Below are positions 8,230 to 16,996 of a stretch of DNA of 64,000 bases, piece after piece. The DNA comes from an uncultured Lachnospiraceae bacterium (GTDB taxonomy: Bacteria > Bacillota > Clostridia > Lachnospirales > Lachnospiraceae): the NCBI GenBank assembly GCA_946554445.1, contig CAMNSD010000019.1, positions 1-64,000 of the forward strand, in the 5' to 3' direction. The position numbers and the translations under genes are program-made. Numbering within the stretch: the stretch's first letter is position 1; each line of letters starts with the position of its first letter. The notes beneath the pieces are model-generated. The model was not told the origin of the DNA, made no database searches, and saw only the letters and a program-made list of their open reading frames with translations.

Positions 8230-9657
8230 CTAAACTGTACCATGTTTTTTCTCGGGACGGCCCTCGCTCTTAGCAGCCAGCATCTCGAATGCACCGATCA
8301 CATATTTTCTGGTATCGGCCGGCTCTACGATCTGGTCTACATAGCCTCTCTTTGCCGCGCTGGTTACATTATTCTGCAATGCCTCATATTCTTTTGCACA
8401 GGCATCAATGGCCTCGGAACCTTGTCCATCACAGATGATCTTCGCCGCCAGTTTTGCATCCATCATACCGATCTGCGCATCCGGCCATGCCATTGTAATA
8501 TCCGCACCGATTGCCTTCGAATTCATTGTTACATATGCGCTGCCATAAGCTTTTCCGATGATCACGTTCACCTTCGGAACAGTCGCGTTGGCAAATGCAT
8601 ATGTAAGCCTGCCAGCCGCTTTCGCCATACGTTTCTCACAGCACTTGGTTGCTGCAAAGCCCGTCACATTTGTGAGGGAGAGAACCGGAATATCAAATGC
8701 GTCACAGAAATTGATAAACTCCGCCGCTTTCTCCGCACCTTTTGCAGACAATACCGCATCAAATTTATCGGTCACTTCACCGTCTGCATTGTACACTTCA
8801 GTACGATTCGCAACCGCGCCTACTGTAGCGCCGTTCAAACGGATGAAACCTGCTACCATATCTTTCGCATAATCCTGTTTTACTTCCACAAACAGGCCGT
8901 CATCTGCAATCTGGGATAAAGCGATGGATGTATCGCCCACACAGTTCGCAATCTGGGCACAGGCACGATTTAAGTCATCCGTGCAGTCTGTCAGCGCATA
9001 GTCTGCGTTGTTGGCCGGCAGGATAGACACCAGCTGTCTAATCTGTGCCAGGATGGAAGCCTCGTCCGCCACCATATCAACCAAGCCTGTCTCCTCGCTC
9101 TGGAATGCAGCCGCAGATGTATCGCAGCGGGAAATCTCATTGCCTTCCAATGCATTGGGAGAGTTAACGAACAGTTTTGCATTTTTCTCTTCCATAAACG
9201 CAAAATCTGTCATCGCCGGAATCAGGGCAAGTCCACCGCCGCAGCTTCCAAACACTGCCGTAATCTGCGGGATCACACCGGACGCCATCACCTGACTCTT
9301 GTAAATCTCGCCGAAACCATTCAATGCGTCTGTTGCCTCCTGCAGCCTTAAACCTGCGGAATCAATCAGACCGATCACCGGCGCACCCATCTTCATAGCC
9401 AGATCATAGAGATTTACAATCTTCTTTGCATGCATCTCGCCCACAGATCCGTTTAATACGGATGCATCCTGGCTGTACACATACACAAGACTGCCATCGA
9501 TCACACCGTAACCGGTCACAACACCGTCTGACGGAGTTTCGGTCTGTTTCAGATTGAAATCTGTGGCTCTTGCCGTCACAAGACCACCGATCTCAACGAA
9601 ACTGTTTTCATCGAGTAAAGCATTGATTCTTTGACTCGCTTGAGAAGTAGTACTCAT
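8230..9657 (-). CDS. Acyl-CoA carboxyltransferase (MmdA / 12S transcarboxylase-like)
   Basis: 475-residue double-crotonase-fold carboxyltransferase. The N-terminal half has DGVVTGYGVIDG, GSVGEMHAKKI and the oxyanion-type FGSCGGGLALIPAMTDF; the C-terminal half has VTGFAATKCCEKRMAKAAGRL and GKAYGSAYVTMNSKAIGAD. Family members transfer CO2 from methylmalonyl-CoA, propionyl-CoA or glutaconyl-CoA to biotin. It is a little shorter than the usual ~510 residues. It is the first gene of the pump cluster and ends 17 bp before the OadG-like gene. Which CoA ester it uses cannot be told from sequence alone; methylmalonyl-CoA is the first guess. Confidence 0.85.
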   Translation of the reverse strand: MSTTSQASQRINALLDENSFVEIGGLVTARATDFNLKQTETPSDGVVTGYGVIDGSLVYVYSQDASVLNGSVGEMHAKKIVNLYDLAMKMGAPVIGLIDSAGLRLQEATDALNGFGEIYKSQVMASGVIPQITAVFGSCGGGLALIPAMTDFAFMEEKNAKLFVNSPNALEGNEISRCDTSAAAFQSEETGLVDMVADEASILAQIRQLVSILPANNADYALTDCTDDLNRACAQIANCVGDTSIALSQIADDGLFVEVKQDYAKDMVAGFIRLNGATVGAVANRTEVYNADGEVTDKFDAVLSAKGAEKAAEFINFCDAFDIPVLSLTNVTGFAATKCCEKRMAKAAGRLTYAFANATVPKVNVIIGKAYGSAYVTMNSKAIGADITMAWPDAQIGMMDAKLAAKIICDGQGSEAIDACAKEYEALQNNVTSAAKRGYVDQIVEPADTRKYVIGAFEMLAAKSEGRPEKKHGTV

Positions 9658-9708
9658 TTTTCAGCCCTCCATTTATCATAATATATATAATAATAAAACA
9701 GTATTATT

Positions 9709-9724
9709 GTGTGACATAGCACAC
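9709..9724. promoter_or_regulatory. Inverted repeat upstream of the carboxyltransferase gene
   Basis: GTGTG (9709-9713) and CACAC (9720-9724) form a 5-bp inverted repeat around ACATAG, about 55 bp before the first gene of the pump cluster. The size resembles a CRP/FNR-family half-site pair but the spacing does not match the standard consensus. Between it and the gene lies an AT-rich stretch that could hold the promoter. Weak evidence. Confidence 0.35.
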
Positions 9725-9810
9725 GAAAGTAGTATATCATAGATTCATTCACTCGACTAGATAATTTTTCAAAAAATGTAAGAAAAATCATAAAAAACTT
9801 CCCGAAATTT

Positions 9811-11103
9811 TCACGGCAGAAAAATCTGCCAGACATAACGGCATATCCAGCCAAAGGTGCGCTCTTCCACCGCCCCATCCGTGTATACTGCATACCGTTT
9901 GATCAGCTGCCCGTTCAGATAGTAGGACACATCTCCCACTTCCGTGCGATACGCCACTGGCGCTGTCAGTGACTTCTCTATCTGTGTCTTTACTTCCACC
10001 TGATCTTCTTCGCAAAGCAGGTATGGCAGCGTTTCTTCATGCGCCTCCATACGCACCGACACGCTGGCTTCCCCATAGGGCGTTTTCTGATCATCTGCAA
10101 TCCCGTTTAATACTGGTATATCCTGAAATTCCCTTTCCTCATAGATATCCTGATATTGATAATGTTCCATGCCATATGACGCCAGCGCCTTCATGTCGCT
10201 CCATTTATAACTCCTGTTATTCGGCCAGCCACAGGCCAAAAGTGCCACCGTAAATGTTCGCCCTTCACTGGTAATCGCTCCCACATAACAATAACCAGCG
10301 TTATTCGTAAATCCCGTTTTGCCAGAAAGCGCCTCCTCCATCATCCCCAGAAAGGCATTGTGGTTATTGCAGCGAAAACTCCTGTTTCCCTCCACATTTG
10401 TAAAATCATAACTGATCGTCCTAGTGATTTCCAGAAACTGTTCTTTGACTGGGGAATCCATAACACAATAGGCCATGATCTTAGCCAGATCCTCCGCCGT
10501 TGTGGAATGTATCTTCCCATTGTCGTTTACCACCGCATCCAGCCCATTTGGCGTAATAAAATAGGTATCATAACAGCCAATATCCCTGGCCTTCTGATTC
10601 ATCATGGCCGCAAACTTCTCCACACTGCCGCCCACCGCTTCCGCGATTACCACGGCCGAATCGTTATGGGATTCCAGCATCAGGGAATATAGTAAGTCCC
10701 CCAGACGGTACTGTTCCCCCTGCTTCACAGAAAGTTTTACTTTTGGCATGCTGGCGGCATAAGCAGATACTTCCACCACCTCGTCTGGATTGCCATATTC
10801 TAGGGCCAGAATACAGGTCATGATCTTGGTAGTGCTGGCCATGGGAAGCACTTCCTTTTCATTTTTGCCATAGAGAACCCGGCCGCTGTCCGCATCCATC
10901 AGGACAGCCGCCTTGGCATAAAGTTTCAAATCATCGTCTTCTTTTGCCACACAGATCTGCTGCGGCAGGGAGATACTCAGAATGATAAAAATCATTGAAA
11001 GACTCAGAAATTTATATAAAAAAACAAGCAAACCCAAATGCGGTATCTGCTTTTCATCCCCAAATAAACCCCCAAATTTTCTATTCCATAAATAAGTGTG
11101 CAT
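9811..11103 (-). CDS. D-alanyl-D-alanine carboxypeptidase, DacF type
   Basis: Peptidase S11 penicillin-binding protein of 430 residues that trims the terminal D-Ala of peptidoglycan stem peptides outside the membrane. A hydrophobic N-terminal segment (about residues 23-50) acts as signal peptide. The three active-site motifs are present: STTK (Ser90, Lys93), SHND (SxN) and KTGFTN. A C-terminal beta-rich domain and a terminal hydrophobic stretch (TFGWICRYVWQIFLP) suggest membrane contact. AGAGG lies 9 nt before the ATG at 11103. A second, clearly different S11 gene lies at 15323-16507. The gene follows the CotH-like gene by 91 bp once that gene's frameshift is corrected. Confidence 0.92.
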   Translation of the reverse strand: MHTYLWNRKFGGLFGDEKQIPHLGLLVFLYKFLSLSMIFIILSISLPQQICVAKEDDDLKLYAKAAVLMDADSGRVLYGKNEKEVLPMASTTKIMTCILALEYGNPDEVVEVSAYAASMPKVKLSVKQGEQYRLGDLLYSLMLESHNDSAVVIAEAVGGSVEKFAAMMNQKARDIGCYDTYFITPNGLDAVVNDNGKIHSTTAEDLAKIMAYCVMDSPVKEQFLEITRTISYDFTNVEGNRSFRCNNHNAFLGMMEEALSGKTGFTNNAGYCYVGAITSEGRTFTVALLACGWPNNRSYKWSDMKALASYGMEHYQYQDIYEEREFQDIPVLNGIADDQKTPYGEASVSVRMEAHEETLPYLLCEEDQVEVKTQIEKSLTAPVAYRTEVGDVSYYLNGQLIKRYAVYTDGAVEERTFGWICRYVWQIFLP

Positions 11104-11194
11104 ATATCGGTGCCTCTGTTTCCAGACTCCTTAATATATATGCACACCTTGCCGTTCCCTGAACCATATCGCTCCAAAATCATGACGGATGCCG

Positions 11195-12782
11195 TTATTC
11201 CAACTCGTCCACATAGGGATTCGCAAAAAATGTATCCAAATACGCCAGCCTTCCTTCCACATACTCGTAGATATATACATCCTTCCAATATACCTTCAGG
11301 CCAGCGTCTATAGTTTCTATCATAGGCCCCGGATGCATACAAATAAGCAAAATCCTCATCCAGCATCCCAAAAAGTCTTTCCCGCGTCAGAATCTCTTTG
11401 CGCAGTGTATTCCATCTGCGATATGTTTGGTCAGCAATTTCATCCGGATAACATTCAAATAACTGCTTCACATCCAAACTCCAGGGATTAGGATCTTCTA
11501 TCACTTCCGGCATATACAATGTTTTGTTACACGACATATCCTCAATCTGCACGTTCCCCCAAGTTGCATTCAAATCCCATGGTACCATAATAAAAGTGTA
11601 TTCTGACTCTTTCTTTTTCGGATTGTGCTCCGCCAGATAGAAATTGTTTTTACGCAGTAAATTATCACATCCATAGGCCAATAAAGTAAAAATATTATGA
11701 TCCACATAGTTTTCCATATTGATCATAGACCGAGCCTTCTCATAGTCCGTCATATGATTAAATACGTCCAGATACTCGTTTAATATATGGTACTCATACA
11801 TAGAAATCTCTGCAGGATATTTAATGTCAAAAGCTTCTTCTAGGCCAAAAGACCAGTCGGTATCTGTCCTATATTCTTCGTATCCAACACATTTATATAA
11901 AATATCCCCTTCCGCCAGAGACAGTTCCTTGGCGTCAATCCGCTCTAGCAATCCATAAACGCCCAGATAAACATCATTACTGAACAGTTCCAAATACTCC
12001 ATCCTGGTCCCATCATCTTTTTTGACAGCATTACTTTTAGCGATATCCTGCCAGACATCATGGGCAAATTTAGTGTGGATCAAACCCGCATCATCATATA
12101 ATGCTGTCAGAATCCAATCCTCATCCCTGCGCATCCCCAAAAGCGACATCTTCTCATCCAGTTCCAGTTTATAACCTTTCTTGGGATATGCAACGGACGT
12201 GGCGCCGCGAATAGCCGCATAGCACGAAGTTTCCTGGTAAGAATTTCCCGAAAATTTCAAATCGAACAGGCGCATTACACTCTCTCGTCCGCCCTTAATA
12301 TCGCCGCCATCCAGAGTATCTATCACCATAATTGGCATTCCTGTAAAAACTACACGGTAACTGCAGCACAAATTCTTGTCATCATCAACACAATACAAAG
12401 AGAACACATGCCCCTCAGCTAAAGCATCCGCAAACCTGGTAAAATACTCGTCATAAAGCCAGTATAGTTTAGCACTTCCCTCAAAGCTTTCACTGCTGTC
12501 CAGTGCACCACTCCAAGAACCGCCAGCCATATTCTGTGTAATATAATAAATGTCTTCTAAGCTGTCATAGGCAACAGCATGTCCGCCAAAATAGAGTGTC
12601 GGCTTTATGGTATATTCATGCATTCCTTCTGTCATATCCTGCATTTTTGCGGCGGAGATTGCTGGCACCATCAACTGCATCCGTCCAGTTTTTCCAAGAA
12701 AATAATTTCCCGTTATATATCCCAGCAGACAGATACAGAAAACCAACAAAAGCATTTTCCGTCCCTTTTTACCATATCTCAT
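11195..12782 (-). CDS. CotH-family spore-coat-kinase-like protein, frameshifted near the C terminus
   Basis: CotH proteins are atypical secreted or coat kinases. Seen here: an N-terminal cytoplasmic tail and one membrane span (GRKMLLLVFCICLLGYITGN), then the CotH core with KKGYKLELDEKMSLLGM, DEDWILTALYDD, YLGVYGLLERID and the metal-binding VPWDLNATWGN. Reading straight through gives an unusual 100-residue tail running to 11004 inside the next gene. Skipping one base at about 11300 (after the Trp codon of NYRRW) restores a family-like ending, WKDVYIYEYVEGRLAYL then a stop at 11195; 12782-11195 is 1588 bp, one more than a multiple of three. The start at 12782 follows GGAGG by 13 nt. An upstream in-frame ATG at 12815 is possible. 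Confidence 0.82.
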
Positions 12783-12822
12783 GTCCGTAATAAATCCTCC
12801 ATTCAGCAATCTCATGCTGTTC

Positions 12823-13392
12823 TCAGATATCCAGCTGCATCTGCACTTCGGACTCCGCCTGCTGTTTAAATTCTTCGATCTGTACCGCACTCAATTCCGG
12901 CAGTTCCTCGATGGACTTCACCCCAAAACTTCTAAGAAATTGTTCTGTGGTGCCAAAAAGCAACGGTCGTCCCGGCGCATCCATCCTGCCAACCTCCGTG
13001 ATCAGGTCAAATTCTAACAGTCTGTTGACCGCATGGTCACAGCTGACGCCTCTTACCTTCTCAATCTCCAATCTGGTGATGGGTTGTTTATAGGCTATGA
13101 TAGATAAAGTCTCCAAAAGGGTATCTGTGAGTACAAATTTCTTAGGCGTTTTTGCAATCTTAATCAAATATTCATATAATTCGCTCTTAGTGCACATCTG
13201 TACCGCATCTTCCAGTGTCGTAAGGCCGATTCCCCTATCCTGTTTCTGGTAATCCGCCGCCATCTCCTCCAGCAGTTTTCTTGTGGTGTCCTTATCTTCC
13301 TCAATTACAGCGGCAAGTCTGTCAATCTCCACCGAATCGCCCATGGTAAATAAAATCGCCTCAAGTACCGCCTTTGCTTTATCTTTCTCCAT
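12823..13392 (-). CDS. scpB: Segregation and condensation protein B
   Basis: 189-residue kleisin-associated protein of the SMC-ScpAB condensin, made of two winged-helix domains. Recognisable family segments: AVLEAILFTMGDSVE at the N terminus, ETLSIIAYKQPITRLEIEKVRGVSCDHAV at about residues 95-123 (written here in part as IAYKQPITR), and PGRPLLFGTTEQFLRSFG near the C terminus. AGAGGAAAAAG precedes the ATG. It follows scpA by 27 bp, the universal scpA-scpB order. Confidence 0.96.
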   Translation of the reverse strand: MEKDKAKAVLEAILFTMGDSVEIDRLAAVIEEDKDTTRKLLEEMAADYQKQDRGIGLTTLEDAVQMCTKSELYEYLIKIAKTPKKFVLTDTLLETLSIIAYKQPITRLEIEKVRGVSCDHAVNRLLEFDLITEVGRMDAPGRPLLFGTTEQFLRSFGVKSIEELPELSAVQIEEFKQQAESEVQMQLDI

Positions 13393-13419
13393 ATCTTTTT
13401 CCTCTTATCTCCCTATCCG

Positions 13420-14202
13420 TCACCCCAGTGAGGTCAGCTGTACGGGACCGTTATCCGCCGTCTCATTGGCAGTGATGATGATATCGGAAAAGGTATCCTC
13501 CTGTTCGATACCGATTCTGCCTGTCTTAATCATTTCCAGAATTACCAGGAATGTGACGATGATCTCCATCCTGCTGTGCTGTTTCTCCAATAATTTACGA
13601 AAGCTGAAAGTCTTGTGGCTGCGCACATAAGCCTCCACATAGGTAGTCTTTAAATCCAGATCAATCTCGTCCTTCTCAATCTTGCCAAAGGTACTCCTGA
13701 CCGGATCGATCTTGTCCTCCTGCCGTTTCATCATCTGCTTAAAAATCTCATGCAGCCGCTGTAACGTGAGATCTCCAATCAGTTCTTCATAGTCCACTGG
13801 CTGCCTGTACTGCTCCACTTCCGCCGGCAGTGTGGGACGTTTATATAAATTTCGTTCTGCATCCACCATACGATCCCGCAGTTCATAGGACATATATTTA
13901 CACATTTTATATTCCAGCAGTTTCTCCACCAATTCCGCACGGGGATCCTGTTCCTCCCCCTCTTCATCGACTTCCTTGGGCAGGAGCATCTTACACTTGA
14001 TGTCAATCAGCGTGGCTGCCATAACCAAAAACTCGCTCATGACATTCATATCCTCTGTTTCCATCTGTCGGATATAGTCCAGATACTGCTCCGTGATCTC
14101 CACGATTGGAATATCATAGATATCCACTTTGTTCTTATCAATCAGGTGCAAGAGAAGATCCAAGGGCCCCTCAAACACCTCCAATTTCACAGGAATTGCC
14201 AT
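13420..14202 (-). CDS. scpA: Segregation and condensation protein A (kleisin)
   Basis: 260-residue kleisin that bridges the SMC heads with ScpB. The N-terminal SMC-neck-binding region FEGPLDLLLHLIDKNKVDIYDIPI is diagnostic (residues 9-32), followed by EFLVMAATLIDIKCKMLLP. The C-terminal winged helix ends with FSDIIIT. GGGAGAGGACAGG precedes the ATG. It lies 21 bp after the metallophosphoesterase gene and 27 bp before scpB on the minus strand. Confidence 0.96.
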   Translation of the reverse strand: MAIPVKLEVFEGPLDLLLHLIDKNKVDIYDIPIVEITEQYLDYIRQMETEDMNVMSEFLVMAATLIDIKCKMLLPKEVDEEGEEQDPRAELVEKLLEYKMCKYMSYELRDRMVDAERNLYKRPTLPAEVEQYRQPVDYEELIGDLTLQRLHEIFKQMMKRQEDKIDPVRSTFGKIEKDEIDLDLKTTYVEAYVRSHKTFSFRKLLEKQHSRMEIIVTFLVILEMIKTGRIGIEQEDTFSDIIITANETADNGPVQLTSLG

Positions 14203-14223
14203 ATTAACCTGTCCTCTCCCAAC

Positions 14224-15084
14224 CTACTGCTTGTCCGGCATCAAATCAATCACGACCAATTCTCCCGGATTAAAAATCCGCAGTGGAATCGTATGACTCC
14301 CCAGCCCTCGGCTTAAGATCATCGTACTCTTGCCGTCCTCAAACCTGCCGCCGTCATATTTCGGAAACAGTGTCAGACTTGGGGACACCACACCACCCAG
14401 CACCGGCAGTCTCATAATACCGCCATGGACATGTCCTGCCACCACCAGATCGGCTCCCCATTCGGCGTAATTCTCAAAATATGCCGGATTATGTGCAATC
14501 AATACCTGAAAGGCATCTTTTCTGGGCATTCCCAGCAAGTTCTCAAGATATGCCCTTTCCATAGGCTTCTGACAGAAATGTTTATAATACCGCCTGTCAA
14601 TCTGCACCCCGCAGACATCTACATTCCACGCCGGCAGATAGGTTCTATCATTGATAAGCGGTTCTATTCCTGCAGACTTAAGCCCCCTCATATATCCCTC
14701 ATACATCTCTGGATACTGATCCGGATACAATCCCAGACGGTACTCGTGATTCCCCATGCCATAGTGAATCCTGTATCTCCCAGCCAGCCGCTCCATCAAT
14801 GTAAGCGCCTGGCTGTAATCATGTCCCGCCGTTGCCGTCAGCATATCTCCCGCTACCAGAATCTCATCGGGCGCAATCTCGTCAATCTTTTGCAGCAGCC
14901 TGCTGTTTTGCCTGCCAAATGACTTATTGTGCAGGTCCGATAAGAGCACCATCCTGCAAGGTTTCGTAATCTTATCAGACTTGATCTCATAGGTAACTGT
15001 CACAAACCGGTTGCAGTCTAAAACAGCCACTGACAGACAGATAATACCAAGCACTATGATACCGATCAAAATAACTTCCAACAT
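14224..15084 (-). CDS. Membrane-anchored metallophosphoesterase (YkuE-like)
   Basis: 286 residues: one N-terminal membrane segment (residues 2-25) then a calcineurin-type phosphoesterase with all five metal-ligand blocks, LLSDLHN, VAGDML, MGNHEYR, LIAHNPAY and VAGHVHGG. Proteins of this layout include B. subtilis YkuE and related cell-envelope phosphoesterases. Substrate unknown. The gene precedes scpA by 21 bp and is probably cotranscribed with it. Confidence 0.88.
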   Translation of the reverse strand: MLEVILIGIIVLGIICLSVAVLDCNRFVTVTYEIKSDKITKPCRMVLLSDLHNKSFGRQNSRLLQKIDEIAPDEILVAGDMLTATAGHDYSQALTLMERLAGRYRIHYGMGNHEYRLGLYPDQYPEMYEGYMRGLKSAGIEPLINDRTYLPAWNVDVCGVQIDRRYYKHFCQKPMERAYLENLLGMPRKDAFQVLIAHNPAYFENYAEWGADLVVAGHVHGGIMRLPVLGGVVSPSLTLFPKYDGGRFEDGKSTMILSRGLGSHTIPLRIFNPGELVVIDLMPDKQ

Positions 15085-15120
15085 ACCCTATCTCCGCCTA
15101 CTCTGGCCGCTCATGACATG

Positions 15121-15221
15121 ATAGTAAACGACATAACAAACTTCTGCTTCCGGCTCCTGCCAAAGCCATATACAGAAGCTTTTGCAGAGCCGAAAACAAA
15201 ATTTTCCATGTCGTTAACTAT
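15121..15221. repeat. 101-bp imperfect long inverted repeat
   Basis: Almost the whole of 15121-15221 folds on itself. Outer arms ATAGTAAACGACAT (15121-15134) and ATGTCGTTAACTAT (15208-15221) match at 13 of 14 positions; inner blocks TTCTGCTTCCGGCTC (15142-15156) and GAGCCGAAAACAAAA (15187-15201) at 12 of 15; CTGCCAAAGC (15157-15166) and GCTTTTGCAG (15178-15187) at 9 of 10, around an 11-nt loop. It lies between the second DacF gene and the phosphoesterase gene. It could be a MITE-like element or a structured RNA. Confidence 0.7.
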
Positions 15222-15322
15222 ACAACTTATAAAGTATATCACAAACCCGGGACTTACCGCAATCAGCGAACTTTTGTTCTGATTCATGGATACATCCAAT
15301 CCATCCCAGCCTTTTATTGGAC

Positions 15323-16507
15323 TCAACGCTTCATCAAGTATAATCCCCATACTTTTTTATAATAATCCTTATAATCTGCCTTATCCACACTCTTTGCTGC
15401 CAAAATGGATACACTGCCGATACGTGTTCCATTCAATTTGTAAACAGCCTCACCAATAGCGTCCCCCTCTGTCACCGGCGCCGCCACTATTCCCGGCAGA
15501 CTAATTTCTTTTTGTATCTCATTGAGATTACTCCCTGTGGTATCTAGGTAATCAAAAGGACCTGCATAGGTAAGGTTGACCGTGTCCTCTATCCCGCCCT
15601 CCACTTTCTGCGCTGGCAGGACGTCTTTATTTTCATCTGTGTACATCTGGCTCACACTGTAACCATAACTCAACAATGACATGGCGTCCTGAAACCGTGT
15701 CTTGTTGTCCGGTGCCGCCATCACTACGGCAATCAGTTCCATACCGTCCTTATCTGCAGTGGCAGACAGACAATAGAGCGCTTTAGAAGTGGAACCAGTC
15801 TTTAGTCCCGTAGTCCACTCATACTGCTTTAGCAGCTTATTGGTACTGGCCAAAGTAAAGACACTAGTTCCCTGGGCTGTCCTGTGTTCAATATCTTCCA
15901 TCCATATGGTAGTATAGTCAAAAACCTCCGGATACTTTGTAATCAGTTCCCTGGACATAATCGCCACATCCTTGGCCGAGGTATAATGGTCATCGGAATC
16001 CGTCAGACCGCAGCAGTCCTCAAAATGGGTATTCTGCATTCCCAGACTCTCCACCTTCTCATTCATCAATTTGACAAACTCCGATTCACTTCCTGCTATG
16101 TACTCCGCCACCGCCACGCTCGCATCATTGCCGCTGGCCACCGCAATGCACTTGATCATGGTCTCTAACGTCTGTGTCTCCCCTTCTTCCAGAAAAACCT
16201 GTGAACCGCCCATGGATTTCGCATAAGCGCTGGTCGTTACCTGATCTTCCAGATGAATCCTGCCGTTCTTTAAGTGTTCAAAGATGATGAGCAGCGTCAT
16301 AATCTTTGTGATACTCGCCGGACTCCGCCTCTTGTCCGCGTCCTGCTCACAGATTACCTGTCCTGTGGACGCTTCCATCACAATGTAAGATGGCGTGGAC
16401 ACTTCCGGCGCCGCATTGACCATTGTAGTCATTCCATGGAACATGGTATTTGAGACAATACACCCAAGTAAAAGCCATACTATGATCCGCTTAACTTTTC
16501 TGCGCAA
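15323..16507 (-). CDS. D-alanyl-D-alanine carboxypeptidase, DacF type (second copy)
   Basis: 394-residue S11 peptidase acting on peptidoglycan outside the cell. Signal peptide: basic start MRRKVKRI, hydrophobic core, probable cleavage after VNA at about residue 32. Motifs SITK (Ser65, Lys68), SGND (SxN) and KTGSTS are intact, and the C-terminal PBP5-type beta domain is present. It shares the fold but is far from identical to the copy at 9811-11103, so it is a paralogue and not a recent duplicate. In B. subtilis dacF is sporulation-linked; the nearby CotH gene fits such a theme but does not prove it. Confidence 0.93.
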   Translation of the reverse strand: MRRKVKRIIVWLLLGCIVSNTMFHGMTTMVNAAPEVSTPSYIVMEASTGQVICEQDADKRRSPASITKIMTLLIIFEHLKNGRIHLEDQVTTSAYAKSMGGSQVFLEEGETQTLETMIKCIAVASGNDASVAVAEYIAGSESEFVKLMNEKVESLGMQNTHFEDCCGLTDSDDHYTSAKDVAIMSRELITKYPEVFDYTTIWMEDIEHRTAQGTSVFTLASTNKLLKQYEWTTGLKTGSTSKALYCLSATADKDGMELIAVVMAAPDNKTRFQDAMSLLSYGYSVSQMYTDENKDVLPAQKVEGGIEDTVNLTYAGPFDYLDTTGSNLNEIQKEISLPGIVAAPVTEGDAIGEAVYKLNGTRIGSVSILAAKSVDKADYKDYYKKVWGLYLMKR

Positions 16508-16574
16508 ACTAAGTCACCCCTACAAGTTCTTATTTACTATGTTTATTATGGGGTGTTGACGGATATGACTGGAA

Positions 16575-16610
16575 GAAAAAAACAGACTCAAGTAATCTCG
16601 AGTCTGTTTT
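16575..16610 (-). terminator. Intrinsic terminator of rpsU
   Basis: An 11-bp perfect stem, AAAACAGACTC (16579-16589) with GAGTCTGTTTT (16600-16610), 9-nt loop, then a run of T residues on the minus strand. It lies 6 bp past the rpsU stop. Confidence 0.92.
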
Positions 16611-16616
16611 CCATTG

Positions 16617-16793
16617 TTAGTTGTATTTACGCTTTCTTGCCGCTTCGGATTTCTTTTTGCGTCTTACGCTGGGTTTCTCGTAATGCTCTCTCTTACGAAT
16701 CTCCTGCTGAATACCGGCTTTCGCACAGCTTCTCTTAAAACGACGTAATGCACTATCCAAAGTCTCGTTTTCTTTTACGATTACGTTTGACAT
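16617..16793 (-). CDS. rpsU: 30S ribosomal protein S21
   Basis: 58-residue basic protein of the small subunit, needed for initiation on many mRNAs. [20 protein letters not shown] and the basic tail [15 protein letters not shown] are typical. The ATG at 16793 is used rather than an in-frame codon at 16823 because GGGAGGT lies about 12 nt upstream of it and the family starts here. It stands as a single-gene unit with its own promoter (16887-16914) and terminator. Confidence 0.97.
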   Translation of the reverse strand: MSNVIVKENETLDSALRRFKRSCAKAGIQQEIRKREHYEKPSVRRKKKSEAARKRKYN

Positions 16794-16886
16794 TCCCGCA
16801 CCTGACCTCCCTTCAGTCCCCACAAGTTATCTCGACTGACCGGGTTATTCATACGCTAACGCGTTGTGTTCTCACACACAATATAA

Positions 16887-16914
16887 ATTATACCACATTT
16901 TGGGTATCAGTCAA
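16887..16914 (-). promoter_or_regulatory. Sigma-A promoter of rpsU
   Basis: On the minus strand: -35 TTGACT (16909-16914), 16-bp spacer, -10 TATAAT (16887-16892). Transcription would start near 16880, giving an rpsU leader of about 85 nt. Confidence 0.8.
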
Positions 16915-16996
16915 CTATTATTTTCCCAAACCATGCCAATAGCCCAAATTATTAGTACTCAGGCTCTCCCCTGACAGATTCATAAACCGGTCACGC

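Noticed and set aside
9654..9893. Minus-strand open frame between the first DacF gene and the carboxyltransferase gene
   Set aside because: Overlaps the DacF 3' end, runs through the AT-rich gap and lacks a plausible start site; composition is unlike a protein.
15111..15350. A 79-codon open frame on the minus strand overlapping the end of the second DacF gene
   Set aside because: No ribosome site at its start, it overlaps the DacF gene, and its second half is the 101-bp hairpin element.
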